Shown: piece by piece, positions 8,612 through 16,821 of the stretch | Layout: each line of letters opens with the position of its first letter | Numbering within the stretch: the first letter of the stretch is position 1 | Program-made: the position numbers and the translations under genes | Assembly: GCA_017418975.1 (NCBI GenBank) | Contig: JAFOMG010000019.1 | Location: forward strand, 124,001 to 188,000 | Direction of reading: 5' to 3' | Origin: Sphingomonas sp. | GTDB taxonomy: Bacteria > Pseudomonadota > Alphaproteobacteria > Sphingomonadales > Sphingomonadaceae | Length of the DNA stretch: 64,000 nt | Notes under the pieces: model-generated | The model's database searches: none | What the model saw: the letters and a program-made list of their open reading frames with translations, nothing else | Told to the model about the DNA's origin: nothing

Positions 8612-9161
8612 GGAACGCCCTCTCCTCCGGTGTCGACTCACGCCCCAGCGCCGCATTCCGGCTGGGAAAACGTCCGAACTTCGCGATCACCTCGGCATGC
8701 TTCACGGCGAAATCGAGGATATATGCATCGCCGAGCGCGGCAAACTTCTCCACGCTCAGCTTCTGCATCGCCGGATCCTCGGCATGCTCGAGCGGCAGAT
8801 AGAGGAACTGGCGCTCCTGCGCCGCCATCGCCTCGTCCCAGCGCATCTCGATCATCTGAAGGGCGAGCTCCAATGCGAGCGGATCGGCCGCATAGGCCTC
8901 CGCACTGTCGCGATGGATGTTGCGGCTGAACTGGTCGAGCAGGATGATCGCCGCCAGCAGAGTCTCGGGATAGTCGCGCCAGCCCTCGGCGCCCGAGCCC
9001 AGCACCAGATCGCGCAGCGGCCCGAAGCGCGACTTGATCTCCGCATCGAGCTTCGCCGACTTGGCGAAATGCTGCTCGGGCGTGAGCGCGAACCAGAAGC
9101 CCAGTATTTCGCGGGCCCTCGCGTGGACATCGCGTGTAGCTGCGCCTAGATCACCGGCCAA
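8586..9161 (-). CDS. DUF924 family protein
   Basis: 191 residues matching the DUF924 family: REILGFWFAL near the N-terminus, then FGPLRDLVLG, LAAIILLDQFSRNIHRDSA and FLYLPLEHAED. The family is all-helical with a TPR-like fold; its function is unknown. The start is TTG, supported by GAGGGG about 7 bases upstream, and it lies back to back with mtaB so that each gene's ribosome-binding region covers the other's first codons. Its 3' end overlaps the convergent upstream gene by 26 bases. Confidence 0.85.
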   Translation of the reverse strand: MAGDLGAATRDVHARAREILGFWFALTPEQHFAKSAKLDAEIKSRFGPLRDLVLGSGAEGWRDYPETLLAAIILLDQFSRNIHRDSAEAYAADPLALELALQMIEMRWDEAMAAQERQFLYLPLEHAEDPAMQKLSVEKFAALGDAYILDFAVKHAEVIAKFGRFPSRNAALGRESTPEERAFLSRDGAGW

Positions 9162-10379
9162 ATGTCATCCCCTCACGTCATCAGTCTGGGTTGCCGGCTC
9201 AACCTCGCGGAGAGCGAGACGATCCGTACTCTGCTGTCCGATCGTGACACGATCGTGATCAACAGTTGCGCGGTCACCAACGAGGCCGTCAAGCAGACCC
9301 GCCAGGCGATCCGCCGCGCGCGCCGCGAACGGCCGGGCGCCGAGCTGGTGGTGACCGGCTGCGCGGCGCAGATCGACCCGCTGGCATTCGCGAGGATGCC
9401 CGAAGTGGACCGGGTGATCGGCAATGCCGAGAAGCTGCGGCCCGATGCCTGGCTCTCGCCGGAGCCGGTGGTGGTGCAGGACATCATGGCCGTGCGCGAG
9501 ACGGCGCCGCATCTCGCCGCCAGCTTCTCCACGCACGCCCGCGCATTCGTGGAGGTGCAGAATGGCTGCGACCATCGCTGCACCTTCTGCGCGATCCCCC
9601 ATGGCCGCGGCAACAGCCGCTCGGTGCCCGCGGGCGCGGTGATCGACCGCGTCGCCCAGCTCGCCGAAAGCCATGCCGAAGTGGTGCTGACCGGCGTGGA
9701 CCTGACCAGCTATGGCCCCGACCTGCCCGGCGCGCCGAGCCTGGGCCAGCTGGTCGAGCGCATATTGGCGCACGTGCCGAAGCTCCGGCGGCTCCGGCTT
9801 TCGTCGCTCGACGGGATCGAAGTGGACGACCGGCTGTTCGCCCTGCTCACCGGGGAGCCGCGCCTGATGCCGCACGTTCATCTCTCGCTCCAGGCGGGGG
9901 ACGACATGATCCTGAAGCGCATGAAGCGCCGGCACGACCGCGCGCAATCGGTCGCGCTGGCCGAGCGGCTGAGAACCGCGCGGCCGGAAATAGCGATCGG
10001 CGCCGACCTCATCGCCGGCTTCCCGACCGAGAGCGAGGCAATGTTCGAGAACACGCTGGCGCTGATCGCGGAATGCGGCATCGTCCATGCCCATATCTTC
10101 CCCTACAGCCCCCGCGCCGGCACCCCGGCCGCGAAGATGCCGCAGGTCGAGCCCGAAATGGTGAAGGCCCGCGCCGCGCGTCTGCGCGCTGCGGCGGCCG
10201 GCACGCGGGACGCCTGGCTGCGAAGCCTGGTAGGCAGCACGCAGCAAGTGCTGGTAGAGCGCCCCGGCGACCGGGGCCATGCCGGCAATTTCGCCGAGGT
10301 TCGCCTCGCCCCAAGCCAAGTCGGAGAGATTGTGAGCCTTAAGATCGTGGACGTCCGGGACGGGAAGCTGATCGCATGA
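9162..10379 (+). CDS. mtaB: tRNA t6A37 methylthiotransferase MtaB
   Basis: 405 residues. The N-terminal MTTase domain has its three iron-sulfur cysteines (C11 in LGCRLN, C36 in NSCAVT, C67 in TGCAA). The radical SAM domain carries CxxxCxxC at 136-143 (CDHRCTFC), followed by IPHGRGNSRS, and a TRAM-like C-terminus ends the protein. The enzyme adds a methylthio group to N6-threonylcarbamoyladenosine at tRNA position 37. The LGCRLN signature favours MtaB over MiaB and RimO. It overlaps ftsY in an ATGA junction. Confidence 0.93.
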   Translation: MSSPHVISLGCRLNLAESETIRTLLSDRDTIVINSCAVTNEAVKQTRQAIRRARRERPGAELVVTGCAAQIDPLAFARMPEVDRVIGNAEKLRPDAWLSPEPVVVQDIMAVRETAPHLAASFSTHARAFVEVQNGCDHRCTFCAIPHGRGNSRSVPAGAVIDRVAQLAESHAEVVLTGVDLTSYGPDLPGAPSLGQLVERILAHVPKLRRLRLSSLDGIEVDDRLFALLTGEPRLMPHVHLSLQAGDDMILKRMKRRHDRAQSVALAERLRTARPEIAIGADLIAGFPTESEAMFENTLALIAECGIVHAHIFPYSPRAGTPAAKMPQVEPEMVKARAARLRAAAAGTRDAWLRSLVGSTQQVLVERPGDRGHAGNFAEVRLAPSQVGEIVSLKIVDVRDGKLIA

Positions 10380-11311
10380 GCGGCCCCAGCTGGCACGAGC
10401 GCCTTCTCGGCGGCTTCCGCAAGACGTCCGACCGGCTGATCGGCAACCTTGCCGGGCTGGGCCTGGCGCGGCTCGACGACGCGACGCTCGACGAGATCGA
10501 GGAAGCGCTGATCGCCTCCGACCTTGGCCCGACCACCGCCGCGCGCGTGCGCCAGCGGCTCGCCGAGGGCCAGTTCGAGCGCAACATGGAAGAGCTCGGC
10601 ATCCGGCTGGTGGTGGCCGAGGAAGTCGCCAAGGTGCTCGAGCCGGTGGCGAAGAAGCTGGAGATCGAGGCCTTTCCCCGCCCGCAGGTGATCCTCGTCA
10701 TCGGCGTCAACGGCTCGGGCAAGACCACGACGATCGCCAAGCTCGCCAACCTGCTGATGGAGCAGGACTATTCGGTGATGCTCGCCGCCGGTGACACGTT
10801 CCGCGCCGCCGCGATCGGCCAGCTGCGGACCTGGGCCGAGCGGATCGGCGTGCCGATCGTCTCCGGCGCAGAGGGCGGCGACGCCGCCGGCATCGTGTTC
10901 GAGGCCGTGAAGAAGGCCACGGAGATCGGCACCGACGTGCTGATCGTCGACACCGCCGGGCGCCTGCAGAACAAGCGCGAGCTGATGGACGAGCTGGCCA
11001 AGATCCGCCGCGTGCTCGGCCGGCTCAATCCGGCGGCGCCGCACGACGTGGTGCTGGTGCTCGACGCGACCACCGGCCAGAACGCCCTGAACCAGATCGA
11101 AGTGTTCCGGGAAGTCGCCGGCGTGACCGGCCTCGTCATGACCAAGCTCGACGGCACCGCGCGCGGCGGCGTGCTCGTCGCGGCGGCGGAGAAATACGGC
11201 CTGCCGATCCATGCGATCGGCGTGGGCGAGAAGGTGGACGATCTGCGTCCGTTCAACGCGCAGGAAGTCGCGCGCATCATCGCGGGTGTGGAGGAGCTTA
11301 CCAATGGCTGA
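10376..11311 (+). CDS. ftsY: Signal recognition particle receptor FtsY
   Basis: 311 residues: the N domain, then the SRP GTPase with P-loop GVNGSGKTT at 110-118, DTAGRLQNKRELMDEL near 190 and TKLDGTARGG. The long acidic A domain of E. coli FtsY is absent, as is usual in alphaproteobacteria. It receives Ffh-ribosome complexes at the inner membrane. It is translationally coupled to mtaB upstream, and its stop overlaps the yciB start by 8 bases. Confidence 0.97.
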   Translation: MSGPSWHERLLGGFRKTSDRLIGNLAGLGLARLDDATLDEIEEALIASDLGPTTAARVRQRLAEGQFERNMEELGIRLVVAEEVAKVLEPVAKKLEIEAFPRPQVILVIGVNGSGKTTTIAKLANLLMEQDYSVMLAAGDTFRAAAIGQLRTWAERIGVPIVSGAEGGDAAGIVFEAVKKATEIGTDVLIVDTAGRLQNKRELMDELAKIRRVLGRLNPAAPHDVVLVLDATTGQNALNQIEVFREVAGVTGLVMTKLDGTARGGVLVAAAEKYGLPIHAIGVGEKVDDLRPFNAQEVARIIAGVEELTNG

Positions 11312-11918
11312 GAAGAAGGCCGCCACGCCCGGCGTGCGGATGCTGATCGACTATGGCCCGCTTGCGGTGTTCTTCCTGGTCAATTCGCTGGCCCAGGGGC
11401 CGGTGCTCGCGCGCGTGTTCGCCGCGACCGTGGCGTTCATGGTCGCGATGGCCGCGGCGATCGCGCTGAGCTGGTGGAAGACTCGCCACGTATCGCCGAT
11501 GCTGTGGATCACCGCGGCCTTCGTGCTGCTGTTCGGCGGCCTGACGCTCTATTTCCACGACCAGACCTTCATCCAGATCAAGCCGACGATCATCTATGCG
11601 ATGTTCGCGATCGTGCTCGGCTATGGCGTGATCGCCGACAAGCCGCTGCTCCAGATGCTGCTCGAACAGGCCTATCCGGGCCTCTCGGCCAAGGGCTGGC
11701 GGCTGCTGACGATCAACTGGGCGCTGTTCTTCGTCGCCGCCGCGGTGGCCAACGAAGTGGTTCGCCAGCTCGTCACCTGGGACCAGTGGGTGCTCTTCAA
11801 GACCTGGGTGATGATCCCGGTCACGCTGGTGTTCGCGATGCTCAACATCCCGCTGCTGCTCAAGCATGGGCTGCAGCTGGAGAAGCCCGAGGACGCGCCC
11901 GTCCCGCCCCAGGAGTGA
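11304..11918 (+). CDS. yciB: Inner membrane-spanning protein YciB (septation protein A family)
   Basis: 204 residues with about five to six hydrophobic segments. Family signatures are IDYGPLAVFFLVN near the N-terminus, FIQIKPTIIYAMFA, and NEVVRQLVTWDQWVLFK near residue 155. YciB proteins are involved in cell-envelope synthesis and, in some species, intracellular septation. The ATG overlaps the end of ftsY (ATGGCTGA), consistent with one mtaB-ftsY-yciB transcript. Confidence 0.9.
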   Translation: MAEKKAATPGVRMLIDYGPLAVFFLVNSLAQGPVLARVFAATVAFMVAMAAAIALSWWKTRHVSPMLWITAAFVLLFGGLTLYFHDQTFIQIKPTIIYAMFAIVLGYGVIADKPLLQMLLEQAYPGLSAKGWRLLTINWALFFVAAAVANEVVRQLVTWDQWVLFKTWVMIPVTLVFAMLNIPLLLKHGLQLEKPEDAPVPPQE

Positions 11919-11927
11919 GCGGGCGCG

Positions 11928-13673
11928 GTGTCGCAGGCGCGCTATCGCACGGTCCGCGCGGCCAATTGGCTGCGCCGGCAGATCCGTTCCAACGCCCTGT
12001 GGTTCCTGGCGCTGGCGCTGCTTGTCGGGCTCGGCGCCGGCCTGTGCGCGATCGCGCTCGGCCAGATCGCACGGGGTACCCAACGGCTGCTGTTCGGGCT
12101 GGCACAAGGCGAGCATCTGAGCGCCGCGGAGGCGATCGTGCCCTGGCGGCTGATCGCCCTGCCCATCGGCGGCGGGCTGCTCGGCCTGGCCCTGTGGTGC
12201 CTGCGCCGGCGCCAGGCGGTCGATATTGTCGAGGCCAATGCGCTGCACGGCGGCCGCATCCCCGCGCGCGACACGGCCATGGTGGTCGGCACCACCCTGC
12301 TCTCCAACGGCTTCGGCGCCTCGGTGGGGCTCGAGGCGGCCTATGCCCAGGCCGGCGGCGGCCTGGCATCGCTGCTCGGGCAGCGGATCAAGCTCCGGCG
12401 GAGCGACCTGCGCACCTTGATGGCCGCCGGCGCGGGCGCGGCGGTCAGCGCCGCCTTCGGTGCCCCGCTCGCCGGCGCCTTCTACGCCTTCGAAGTGGTG
12501 CTCGGCGCCTATAGCACCGCCACCGTCGCCCCGGTGATGCTCGCCGCGCTCGCCGCCGCGGTGCTGGCCCGCGCGATGGGCATGACGCCCTATGTGATCG
12601 CGGCCGGCGGCATGCACCCGATCGGCACCGCCGATTATATGCTCTACGCGATCCTCGGCTTGCTCTGCGCGGGGATCGGCATCGCCTTGATGCGGCTGGT
12701 CTCGCTGGTCGAGCGCGCCGTGCATCGCTCGCCCTTGCCCGCGCACTGGGCGCCGCTGGCCGGCGGGCTGCTGCTGGTGCCGCTCGGCCTGCTCTCGCAC
12801 CAGACGCTTTCGGGCGGCCATGGCGCGCTCAATCTCAACCTGATGGCGGAAGTCACCATCGCCGGGCTGGCGCTGACCATCCTGCTCAAGATGCTCGCCT
12901 CGGCGGTGTCGCTCGGCTTCGGCTTTCGCGGCGGCCTGTTCTTCGCCTCGCTGTTCCTCGGCTCGCTGGTCGGGCGGCTCTACCAGGTGGTGCTGGCGCA
13001 GATCCCCGGACTCCACGTCCTCGCCCCCGACGACGCCACCGTGGTCGGCATGGCCGCGCTCGCCGTGGCGGTGGTCGGCGGCCCGCTCACCATGTCGCTG
13101 CTGGTGCTGGAAGTGACGCACGACTTCAACATCACCGGCGTCGCCGTCGCAGCCACCCTGATCTCCTCCACCGTGGCGCGCGAGACCTTCGGCTACAGCT
13201 TCTCCACCTGGCGGCTGCATCTGCGGGGAGAGACGCTGCGCAGCGGCCGCGACGTCGGCTGGATGCGCGCGCTCACCGCCGGGCAGATGATGCGCCGCGA
13301 CGTGCCCCAGCTCGCCGCCGACGCCAGCGTCTCGGCGTTCCGGGAACGCTTTCCGCTGGGATCGACCACGCGCGTCGTACTGCTCGACGGGAAGGGTCAT
13401 TATGCCGGCATCGTCGAGACGGCCGCAGCCTGGTCGCCCGATGTCGAGCCGGTGGCGGAGATCGGCACGCTGGGGAAACTGTCCCAGGCCAGGCTCGTAC
13501 CCGAGCTGGGGATCGGGGAGGTGCTGGAAATGTTCGATCGCGTCGCCGCGGACGATCTGGCGGTGGTCACCCCCGATGGCCGGGTCCTCGGCCTGATCAC
13601 CGAGCGGCATGCCCGCCGCCGCTATGCAGAAGAGCTGGAGCGCTCGCAGCGGGAGCTGTACGGCGAGACTTGA
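11928..13673 (+). CDS. ClC family chloride channel/transporter with CBS domains
   Basis: 581 residues starting at GTG, 9 bases after yciB. Some ten or more membrane helices (about 25-400) carry ClC signatures: SNGFGASVGLEAAYAQ at 126-141, where E136 aligns with the gating glutamate of the GREGP motif, and FGAPLAGAFYAFEV. The GP of that motif is replaced by AA. Two CBS domains follow at about 445-565. Likely a chloride/proton antiporter or anion channel of the inner membrane; the altered motif may change selectivity. It is probably the last gene of the mtaB operon, followed by a palindromic repeat. Confidence 0.9.
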   Translation: MSQARYRTVRAANWLRRQIRSNALWFLALALLVGLGAGLCAIALGQIARGTQRLLFGLAQGEHLSAAEAIVPWRLIALPIGGGLLGLALWCLRRRQAVDIVEANALHGGRIPARDTAMVVGTTLLSNGFGASVGLEAAYAQAGGGLASLLGQRIKLRRSDLRTLMAAGAGAAVSAAFGAPLAGAFYAFEVVLGAYSTATVAPVMLAALAAAVLARAMGMTPYVIAAGGMHPIGTADYMLYAILGLLCAGIGIALMRLVSLVERAVHRSPLPAHWAPLAGGLLLVPLGLLSHQTLSGGHGALNLNLMAEVTIAGLALTILLKMLASAVSLGFGFRGGLFFASLFLGSLVGRLYQVVLAQIPGLHVLAPDDATVVGMAALAVAVVGGPLTMSLLVLEVTHDFNITGVAVAATLISSTVARETFGYSFSTWRLHLRGETLRSGRDVGWMRALTAGQMMRRDVPQLAADASVSAFRERFPLGSTTRVVLLDGKGHYAGIVETAAAWSPDVEPVAEIGTLGKLSQARLVPELGIGEVLEMFDRVAADDLAVVTPDGRVLGLITERHARRRYAEELERSQRELYGET

Positions 13674-13691
13674 GGCGCTTCACTCTCTATC

Positions 13692-13719
13692 CGTCATCCC
13701 CGCCTTCGCGGGGATGACG
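13692..13719. repeat. CGTCATCCCCGC palindromic repeat, copy 1
   Basis: CGTCATCCCCGC and GCGGGGATGACG form a perfect 12-bp stem around a CTTC loop. It sits between the ClC gene and a convergent gene and could act as a two-way terminator. The same core recurs at several other intergenic sites in the window, so it is a dispersed REP-like element. Confidence 0.8.
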
Positions 13720-13735
13720 AAGAAGGGCGGACGGA

Positions 13736-14083
13736 CTAATTCCGAGCGCCGGTCCGCTTGGCGATCACGTCGTTGCGCAGCGTCTCGCGCCGGGCGAACA
13801 GTTCGGCTTCCTCGGCGGGGCTCAGCCCGCCGGCGGCGTAGCGCGCTTCCAGCGTGTCGATCTGAAAGGCCTCGCGCTTGAGCTGCTTCGCCTGGCGACG
13901 AGTCAACTGCCCGCTGTCGCGGCCGTCCCGGATGTCGCTGCGGATCCTCGCCGTCTCGGCGGCGCTCCGGTCATGGCCCATCGAGCTGCCCGAGGGCCCC
14001 TGCATGGTCGGCCCGCCCCAGATCTGGGCGGAAGCCGGCGCGGCGGCGATGAGCAGCGGTATCGGGATCAGATAGCGGCGCAT
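13736..14083 (-). CDS. Small exported protein of unknown function
   Basis: 115 residues starting MRRYLIPIP, with a signal peptide cleaved near ASA-QIW. The mature part is charged and helical: RSDIRDGRDSGQLTRRQAKQLKRE, then an Ala/Glu-rich segment. That is similar in style to small periplasmic proteins common in sphingomonads. GGGGAAAG sits 6-7 bases ahead of the ATG; an earlier TTG is possible but unneeded. No function can be assigned. Confidence 0.7.
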   Translation of the reverse strand: MRRYLIPIPLLIAAAPASAQIWGGPTMQGPSGSSMGHDRSAAETARIRSDIRDGRDSGQLTRRQAKQLKREAFQIDTLEARYAAGGLSPAEEAELFARRETLRNDVIAKRTGARN

Positions 14084-14154
14084 CACGACTTTCCCCAAAG
14101 CAGTGTTGGCGGGAGGGTCGGGCTCGGTGGTTGAATGGGCGCTGAATGCGAACC

Positions 14155-14445
14155 TCAGGCCAGTCGCGCTGCCAGCCTCGACAGCAGATCATCAAGCGCG
14201 TTGACCGGGCAACCTATGGCGAAACAGTCGATGGACGGTTCGAGCGTAAAACCTGGCCGTTCTGAAAGCCCCAATTCCGTGAAGAGCAGCCCCTCTCCCG
14301 AGCCATCCGGAGCATTGGATATGAATACCGCGCAGCGATCCTCGTCATTACTGAAACTGACCAGCACCTTAGCACGGCCACAGGACCAATGCTGTCGGCG
14401 ACCAAAAATCTGCCCTGCAGGCTGTTCTCTATCGAGATTGAGCAT
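14155..14445 (-). CDS. Hypothetical protein
   Basis: 96 residues (MLNLDREQPAGQIFGRR...), no signal peptide, with alternating hydrophobic and polar residues consistent with a small beta-rich domain (AKVLVSFSNDEDRCAVFIS) followed by helix. The base composition is lower in GC than its neighbours. No family is recognised; a PilZ-like domain was considered because of RxxR-like basic residues near the start, but the match is weak. It may be a recently acquired or poorly conserved gene. Confidence 0.45.
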   Translation of the reverse strand: MLNLDREQPAGQIFGRRQHWSCGRAKVLVSFSNDEDRCAVFISNAPDGSGEGLLFTELGLSERPGFTLEPSIDCFAIGCPVNALDDLLSRLAARLA

Positions 14446-14501
14446 GGATAACGGATACTACCTCACGGTAGGTGACGGCAAGAACGGTGCGCGGAACGGA
14501 A

Positions 14502-14531
14502 AAGGGGCGCCCGATCGCTCGGACGCCCCTT
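14502..14531 (-). terminator. Terminator of sodB
   Basis: AAGGGGCG and CGCCCCTT flank a short inner stem (CCGA/TCGG) to form a strong hairpin about 25 bases past the sodB stop on the minus strand. It is the most likely transcription end for sodB. Confidence 0.7.
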
Positions 14532-14555
14532 CCCTAAATCGATGTTCGCGAAGGA

Positions 14556-15179
14556 TCAGCTGTCCTGATCCGCGCGGCTCACGCCGGCGCCGTCGAGGTT
14601 CTGCGACACGAAGTCCCAGTTGATGATGTTCGCGGTGATCGTCTCGAGATACTTCGGACGCAGGTTCCGATAGTCGATGTAATAGGCGTGCTCCCACACG
14701 TCGATCGTGAGCAGCGGCTTCATACCCTCATAGACCACCGGCGTGTCGGCGTCGTGCAGCGAGGTGACCTTGAGCGCGTCGCCGTCGAGCACCAGCCAGC
14801 CCCAGCCGTTCGAGAAATGGTTGGTCGATTCCGCGATCAGCTTCTTCACCAGCTCGTCGGTCGAGCCATATTGCGCATCGATCAGCTCGGCGAGCTTGCC
14901 GCTCGGCGCGGTCTTCTCGCCGGTCAGGCCCTGCCAGAAGAAGCTGTGGTTCCAGATCTGCGCGGAGTTGTTGAACAGGCCCTTGTCGCCCGTAGCCTTG
15001 GCATGCGCGATCACTTCGCTGAGCTTGCGGCCCTCCAGGCCCTTCTCCGCGATGAAGCCGTTGGTCTTGTCGACATAGGCCTTGTGATGCTTGCCGTGAT
15101 GGAACTCGAGCGTCTCCGCCGACATGTGCGGCGCCAGCGCGTCCTTGTCGAACGGAAGCGGGGGAAGTTCGAAAGCCAT
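14556..15179 (-). CDS. sodB: Superoxide dismutase, Fe (or Fe/Mn) type
   Basis: 207 residues, typical length. Metal ligands are seen in EFHHGKHHKAYV (His ~27), WNHSFFW (His ~77) and the DVWEHAYYIDY motif (Asp and His near 162-166). AQIWNHSFFW and the FNNSAQ region are of the iron type. It converts superoxide to hydrogen peroxide and oxygen in the cytosol. It stands alone: 296 bases upstream contain no gene but do hold an AT-rich palindrome and a REP-like repeat, and a strong hairpin follows. Confidence 0.96.
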   Translation of the reverse strand: MAFELPPLPFDKDALAPHMSAETLEFHHGKHHKAYVDKTNGFIAEKGLEGRKLSEVIAHAKATGDKGLFNNSAQIWNHSFFWQGLTGEKTAPSGKLAELIDAQYGSTDELVKKLIAESTNHFSNGWGWLVLDGDALKVTSLHDADTPVVYEGMKPLLTIDVWEHAYYIDYRNLRPKYLETITANIINWDFVSQNLDGAGVSRADQDS

Positions 15180-15342
15180 GCGGGTCTCTCCAGGTCACCA
15201 GGGGGTTCACCCGGCCAACGAACCGCCGGGCGATGCGGTCCCTCCCCTAGCGCGCAAAATTCGCCGCTGTCGCGGAAAAATCGTTGCGTCGCACAAATGA
15301 AAATTCCGATCGCGGGCGATTGGCGGAATTACTGTTGCAAAC

Positions 15343-15355
15343 GCTAATCATTAGC
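15343..15355. promoter_or_regulatory. Fur-like AT-rich palindrome upstream of sodB
   Basis: GCTAAT-C-ATTAGC is a perfect 6-1-6 palindrome about 165 bases before sodB. Its core TAATCATTA resembles half of a Fur box, and iron-type SOD genes are often iron-regulated. The distance is long for direct repression, so this is only a candidate site. Confidence 0.3.
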
Positions 15356-15403
15356 TTGATTTTGCTGGACTTGTTTCCTCCGACGAGCCGCCGCGCCGAA
15401 CCC

Positions 15404-15431
15404 CGTCATCCCGGCACAGGCGGGGATGACG
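15404..15431. repeat. CGTCATCCC palindromic repeat, copy 2
   Basis: CGTCATCCC and GGGATGACG arms flank a 10-base centre. It is the same family as the copy at 13692 but with a different loop, and it lies between sodB and pspF, upstream of sodB. Confidence 0.75.
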
Positions 15432-15475
15432 AGAAGGCAAAACAGGGATGAGGAACGGGCTGCGCGAGAGAGCCG

Positions 15476-16516
15476 TCAGCCCCCCACCTGGAGCAGTTCG
15501 TGCCGCTTCAGCGCGTGCCGAAGCTGGTCATAGGTCAGCCCCAGCGCCTCCGCCGTGGCACGCTGGTTGAAGCGGTGGTCGGCGAGCGCCCGCTGCAGCA
15601 GCTCCTTCTCGAAGCGCGCTACCCGGCCCTTGAAGTCGGCCGCCCCCGCGACGATCGCGGGCTGTTCCTCGAGCACGATCGGCGCGGGGCCGGCCGGCGC
15701 GGGCGCCGGTGCGGACGAGGCGCTGCCCTGCATCGGGCGCATGCGCCAGGGCGACTGGAAGGGATCGATCTCGATCGCGTCGATCGGCCCGTCCTGCTCC
15801 CAGCGATAGACCGCACGCTCGACGACGTTGCGCAGCTCGCGGACATTGCCCGGCCAGTCATAGTGGGTGAGGATGTCGAGCGCATGCGGGCCCCAGCCCG
15901 GCCAGTCCACCCAGCCGATCTCGGACGCCATGCGCCGGCCATAGAATTCCGCCAGCACCTCGACATCGCCGCCGCGATGCCGGAGCGGCGGCAGCGTCAC
16001 CACTTCGAAGCTCAGCCGGTCGAGCAGGTCGGCGCGGAAGCTGCCCTTTTCCACCCGCTCGGGCAGATGCTCGTTGGTCGCCGCGACGATGCGGACATCG
16101 ACCTGCACCGGCCGCGACGAGCCGATCCGCGTGATCTCGCCATATTCCACCGCGCGCAGCAGCCTTTCCTGCGCGCCCATCGACAGCGTGCCGAGCTCGT
16201 CCAGGAACAGCGTGCCGCGATGCGCCTCCTCGAACCGCCCCACCCGCGCCTTGGTCGCACCCGTGAAGGCCCCCGCCTCATGGCCGAACAGCTCGGCCTC
16301 GATCAGGGTCTCCGGCAGCGCCGCGCAGTTCATCGTGACCAGCGGCTGGTCCCAGCGCGGGGACAGGCGGTGGAGGCGCTCGGCGACCAGTTCCTTGCCG
16401 GTGCCGCGCTCGCCGATCACCAGCACCGGGCGATCGAGCGCCGCGGCCCGGCTGGCGCGTTCCAGCGCGTCGAGAAATGCCGAGGACTGGCCGATGACCT
16501 GGGTTATGCGCTCCAT
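15476..16516 (-). CDS. pspF: Phage shock protein operon activator PspF (sigma54 enhancer-binding protein)
   Basis: 346 residues. It begins directly with the AAA+ sigma54-activator domain (MERITQVIGQSSAF), without an N-terminal sensor domain, as in PspF. Walker A is GERGTGKE near 37, the sigma54-contacting loop GAFTGA lies near 85, and LFLDEL is Walker B. A C-terminal Fis-type helix-turn-helix (NQRATAEALGLTYDQLRHALKRH) completes it, after an Ala/Pro linker. It is divergent from the psp operon and should activate the sigma54 promoter found there; PspA normally inhibits it. Confidence 0.94.
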   Translation of the reverse strand: MERITQVIGQSSAFLDALERASRAAALDRPVLVIGERGTGKELVAERLHRLSPRWDQPLVTMNCAALPETLIEAELFGHEAGAFTGATKARVGRFEEAHRGTLFLDELGTLSMGAQERLLRAVEYGEITRIGSSRPVQVDVRIVAATNEHLPERVEKGSFRADLLDRLSFEVVTLPPLRHRGGDVEVLAEFYGRRMASEIGWVDWPGWGPHALDILTHYDWPGNVRELRNVVERAVYRWEQDGPIDAIEIDPFQSPWRMRPMQGSASSAPAPAPAGPAPIVLEEQPAIVAGAADFKGRVARFEKELLQRALADHRFNQRATAEALGLTYDQLRHALKRHELLQVGG

Positions 16517-16542
16517 GCCAAATCCTTGGTGTATTTTCCCAA

Positions 16543-16555
16543 CACTTGGCAAGTG
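16543..16555. promoter_or_regulatory. Candidate PspF upstream activator site
   Basis: CACTTG-G-CAAGTG is a perfect 6-1-6 palindrome between pspF and the sigma54 promoter, about 64 bases ahead of its -24 element. This is a suitable place for an enhancer-binding protein site and for pspF autoregulation. Assignment to PspF is by position only. Confidence 0.45.
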
Positions 16556-16618
16556 CAATCCCGCACCTGAACGCCGAATGAATGGCAAAAATGGCGGATT
16601 TCTGCGGTTTTCACAAAT

Positions 16619-16634
16619 TGGCACGCCCCCTGCA
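16619..16634 (+). promoter_or_regulatory. Sigma54 (-24/-12) promoter of the psp operon
   Basis: TGGCACG-CCCC-CTGCA matches the RpoN consensus TGGCACG-N4-TTGCW except for one base, and keeps GG and GC exactly 10 bases apart. Transcription should start near 16645, about 50 bases before the first small gene. Together with divergent pspF this strongly supports sigma54 control of the psp operon. Confidence 0.85.
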
Positions 16635-16694
16635 ATGCTTGGGGCAAGCCCGCTGACGGGCCAGGAAAAACGCCAAGGTTCAAGGAACAGGAAC

Positions 16695-16802
16695 ATGACC
16701 GCCAACGCCGCCTACTACCGCAACGCCTTCTTCTCGGTGGCTCTTTCGGTAGCCGCCAGCCTGGTCATCATGGCCGGCACGGTCGGCCCGGTGATGGCCT
16801 GA
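16695..16802 (+). CDS. 35-residue membrane peptide, first gene of the psp operon
   Basis: Encodes MTANAAYYRNAFFSV followed by a hydrophobic segment (ALSVAASLVIMAGTVGPVMA). It is a single-pass micro-protein or a signal-peptide-like peptide. AGGAACAGGA lies just ahead of the ATG. It is the first gene after the sigma54 promoter and is separated from pspA by two stable hairpins. No known family is recognised; it could be a membrane stress peptide or a leader peptide. Confidence 0.6.
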   Translation: MTANAAYYRNAFFSVALSVAASLVIMAGTVGPVMA

Positions 16803-16821
16803 ACGAAACGACAAGGGTCTC

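Noticed and set aside
11298..13610. About 770-codon frame antisense to the ClC gene
   Set aside because: Composition is His/Gln/Arg/Gly-rich without recognisable domains, as expected for an antisense shadow.
13736..13881. Plus-strand open frame over the exported small protein
   Set aside because: The minus-strand frame has a signal peptide and Shine-Dalgarno, whereas the plus-strand one is Arg/Ser-rich shadow.
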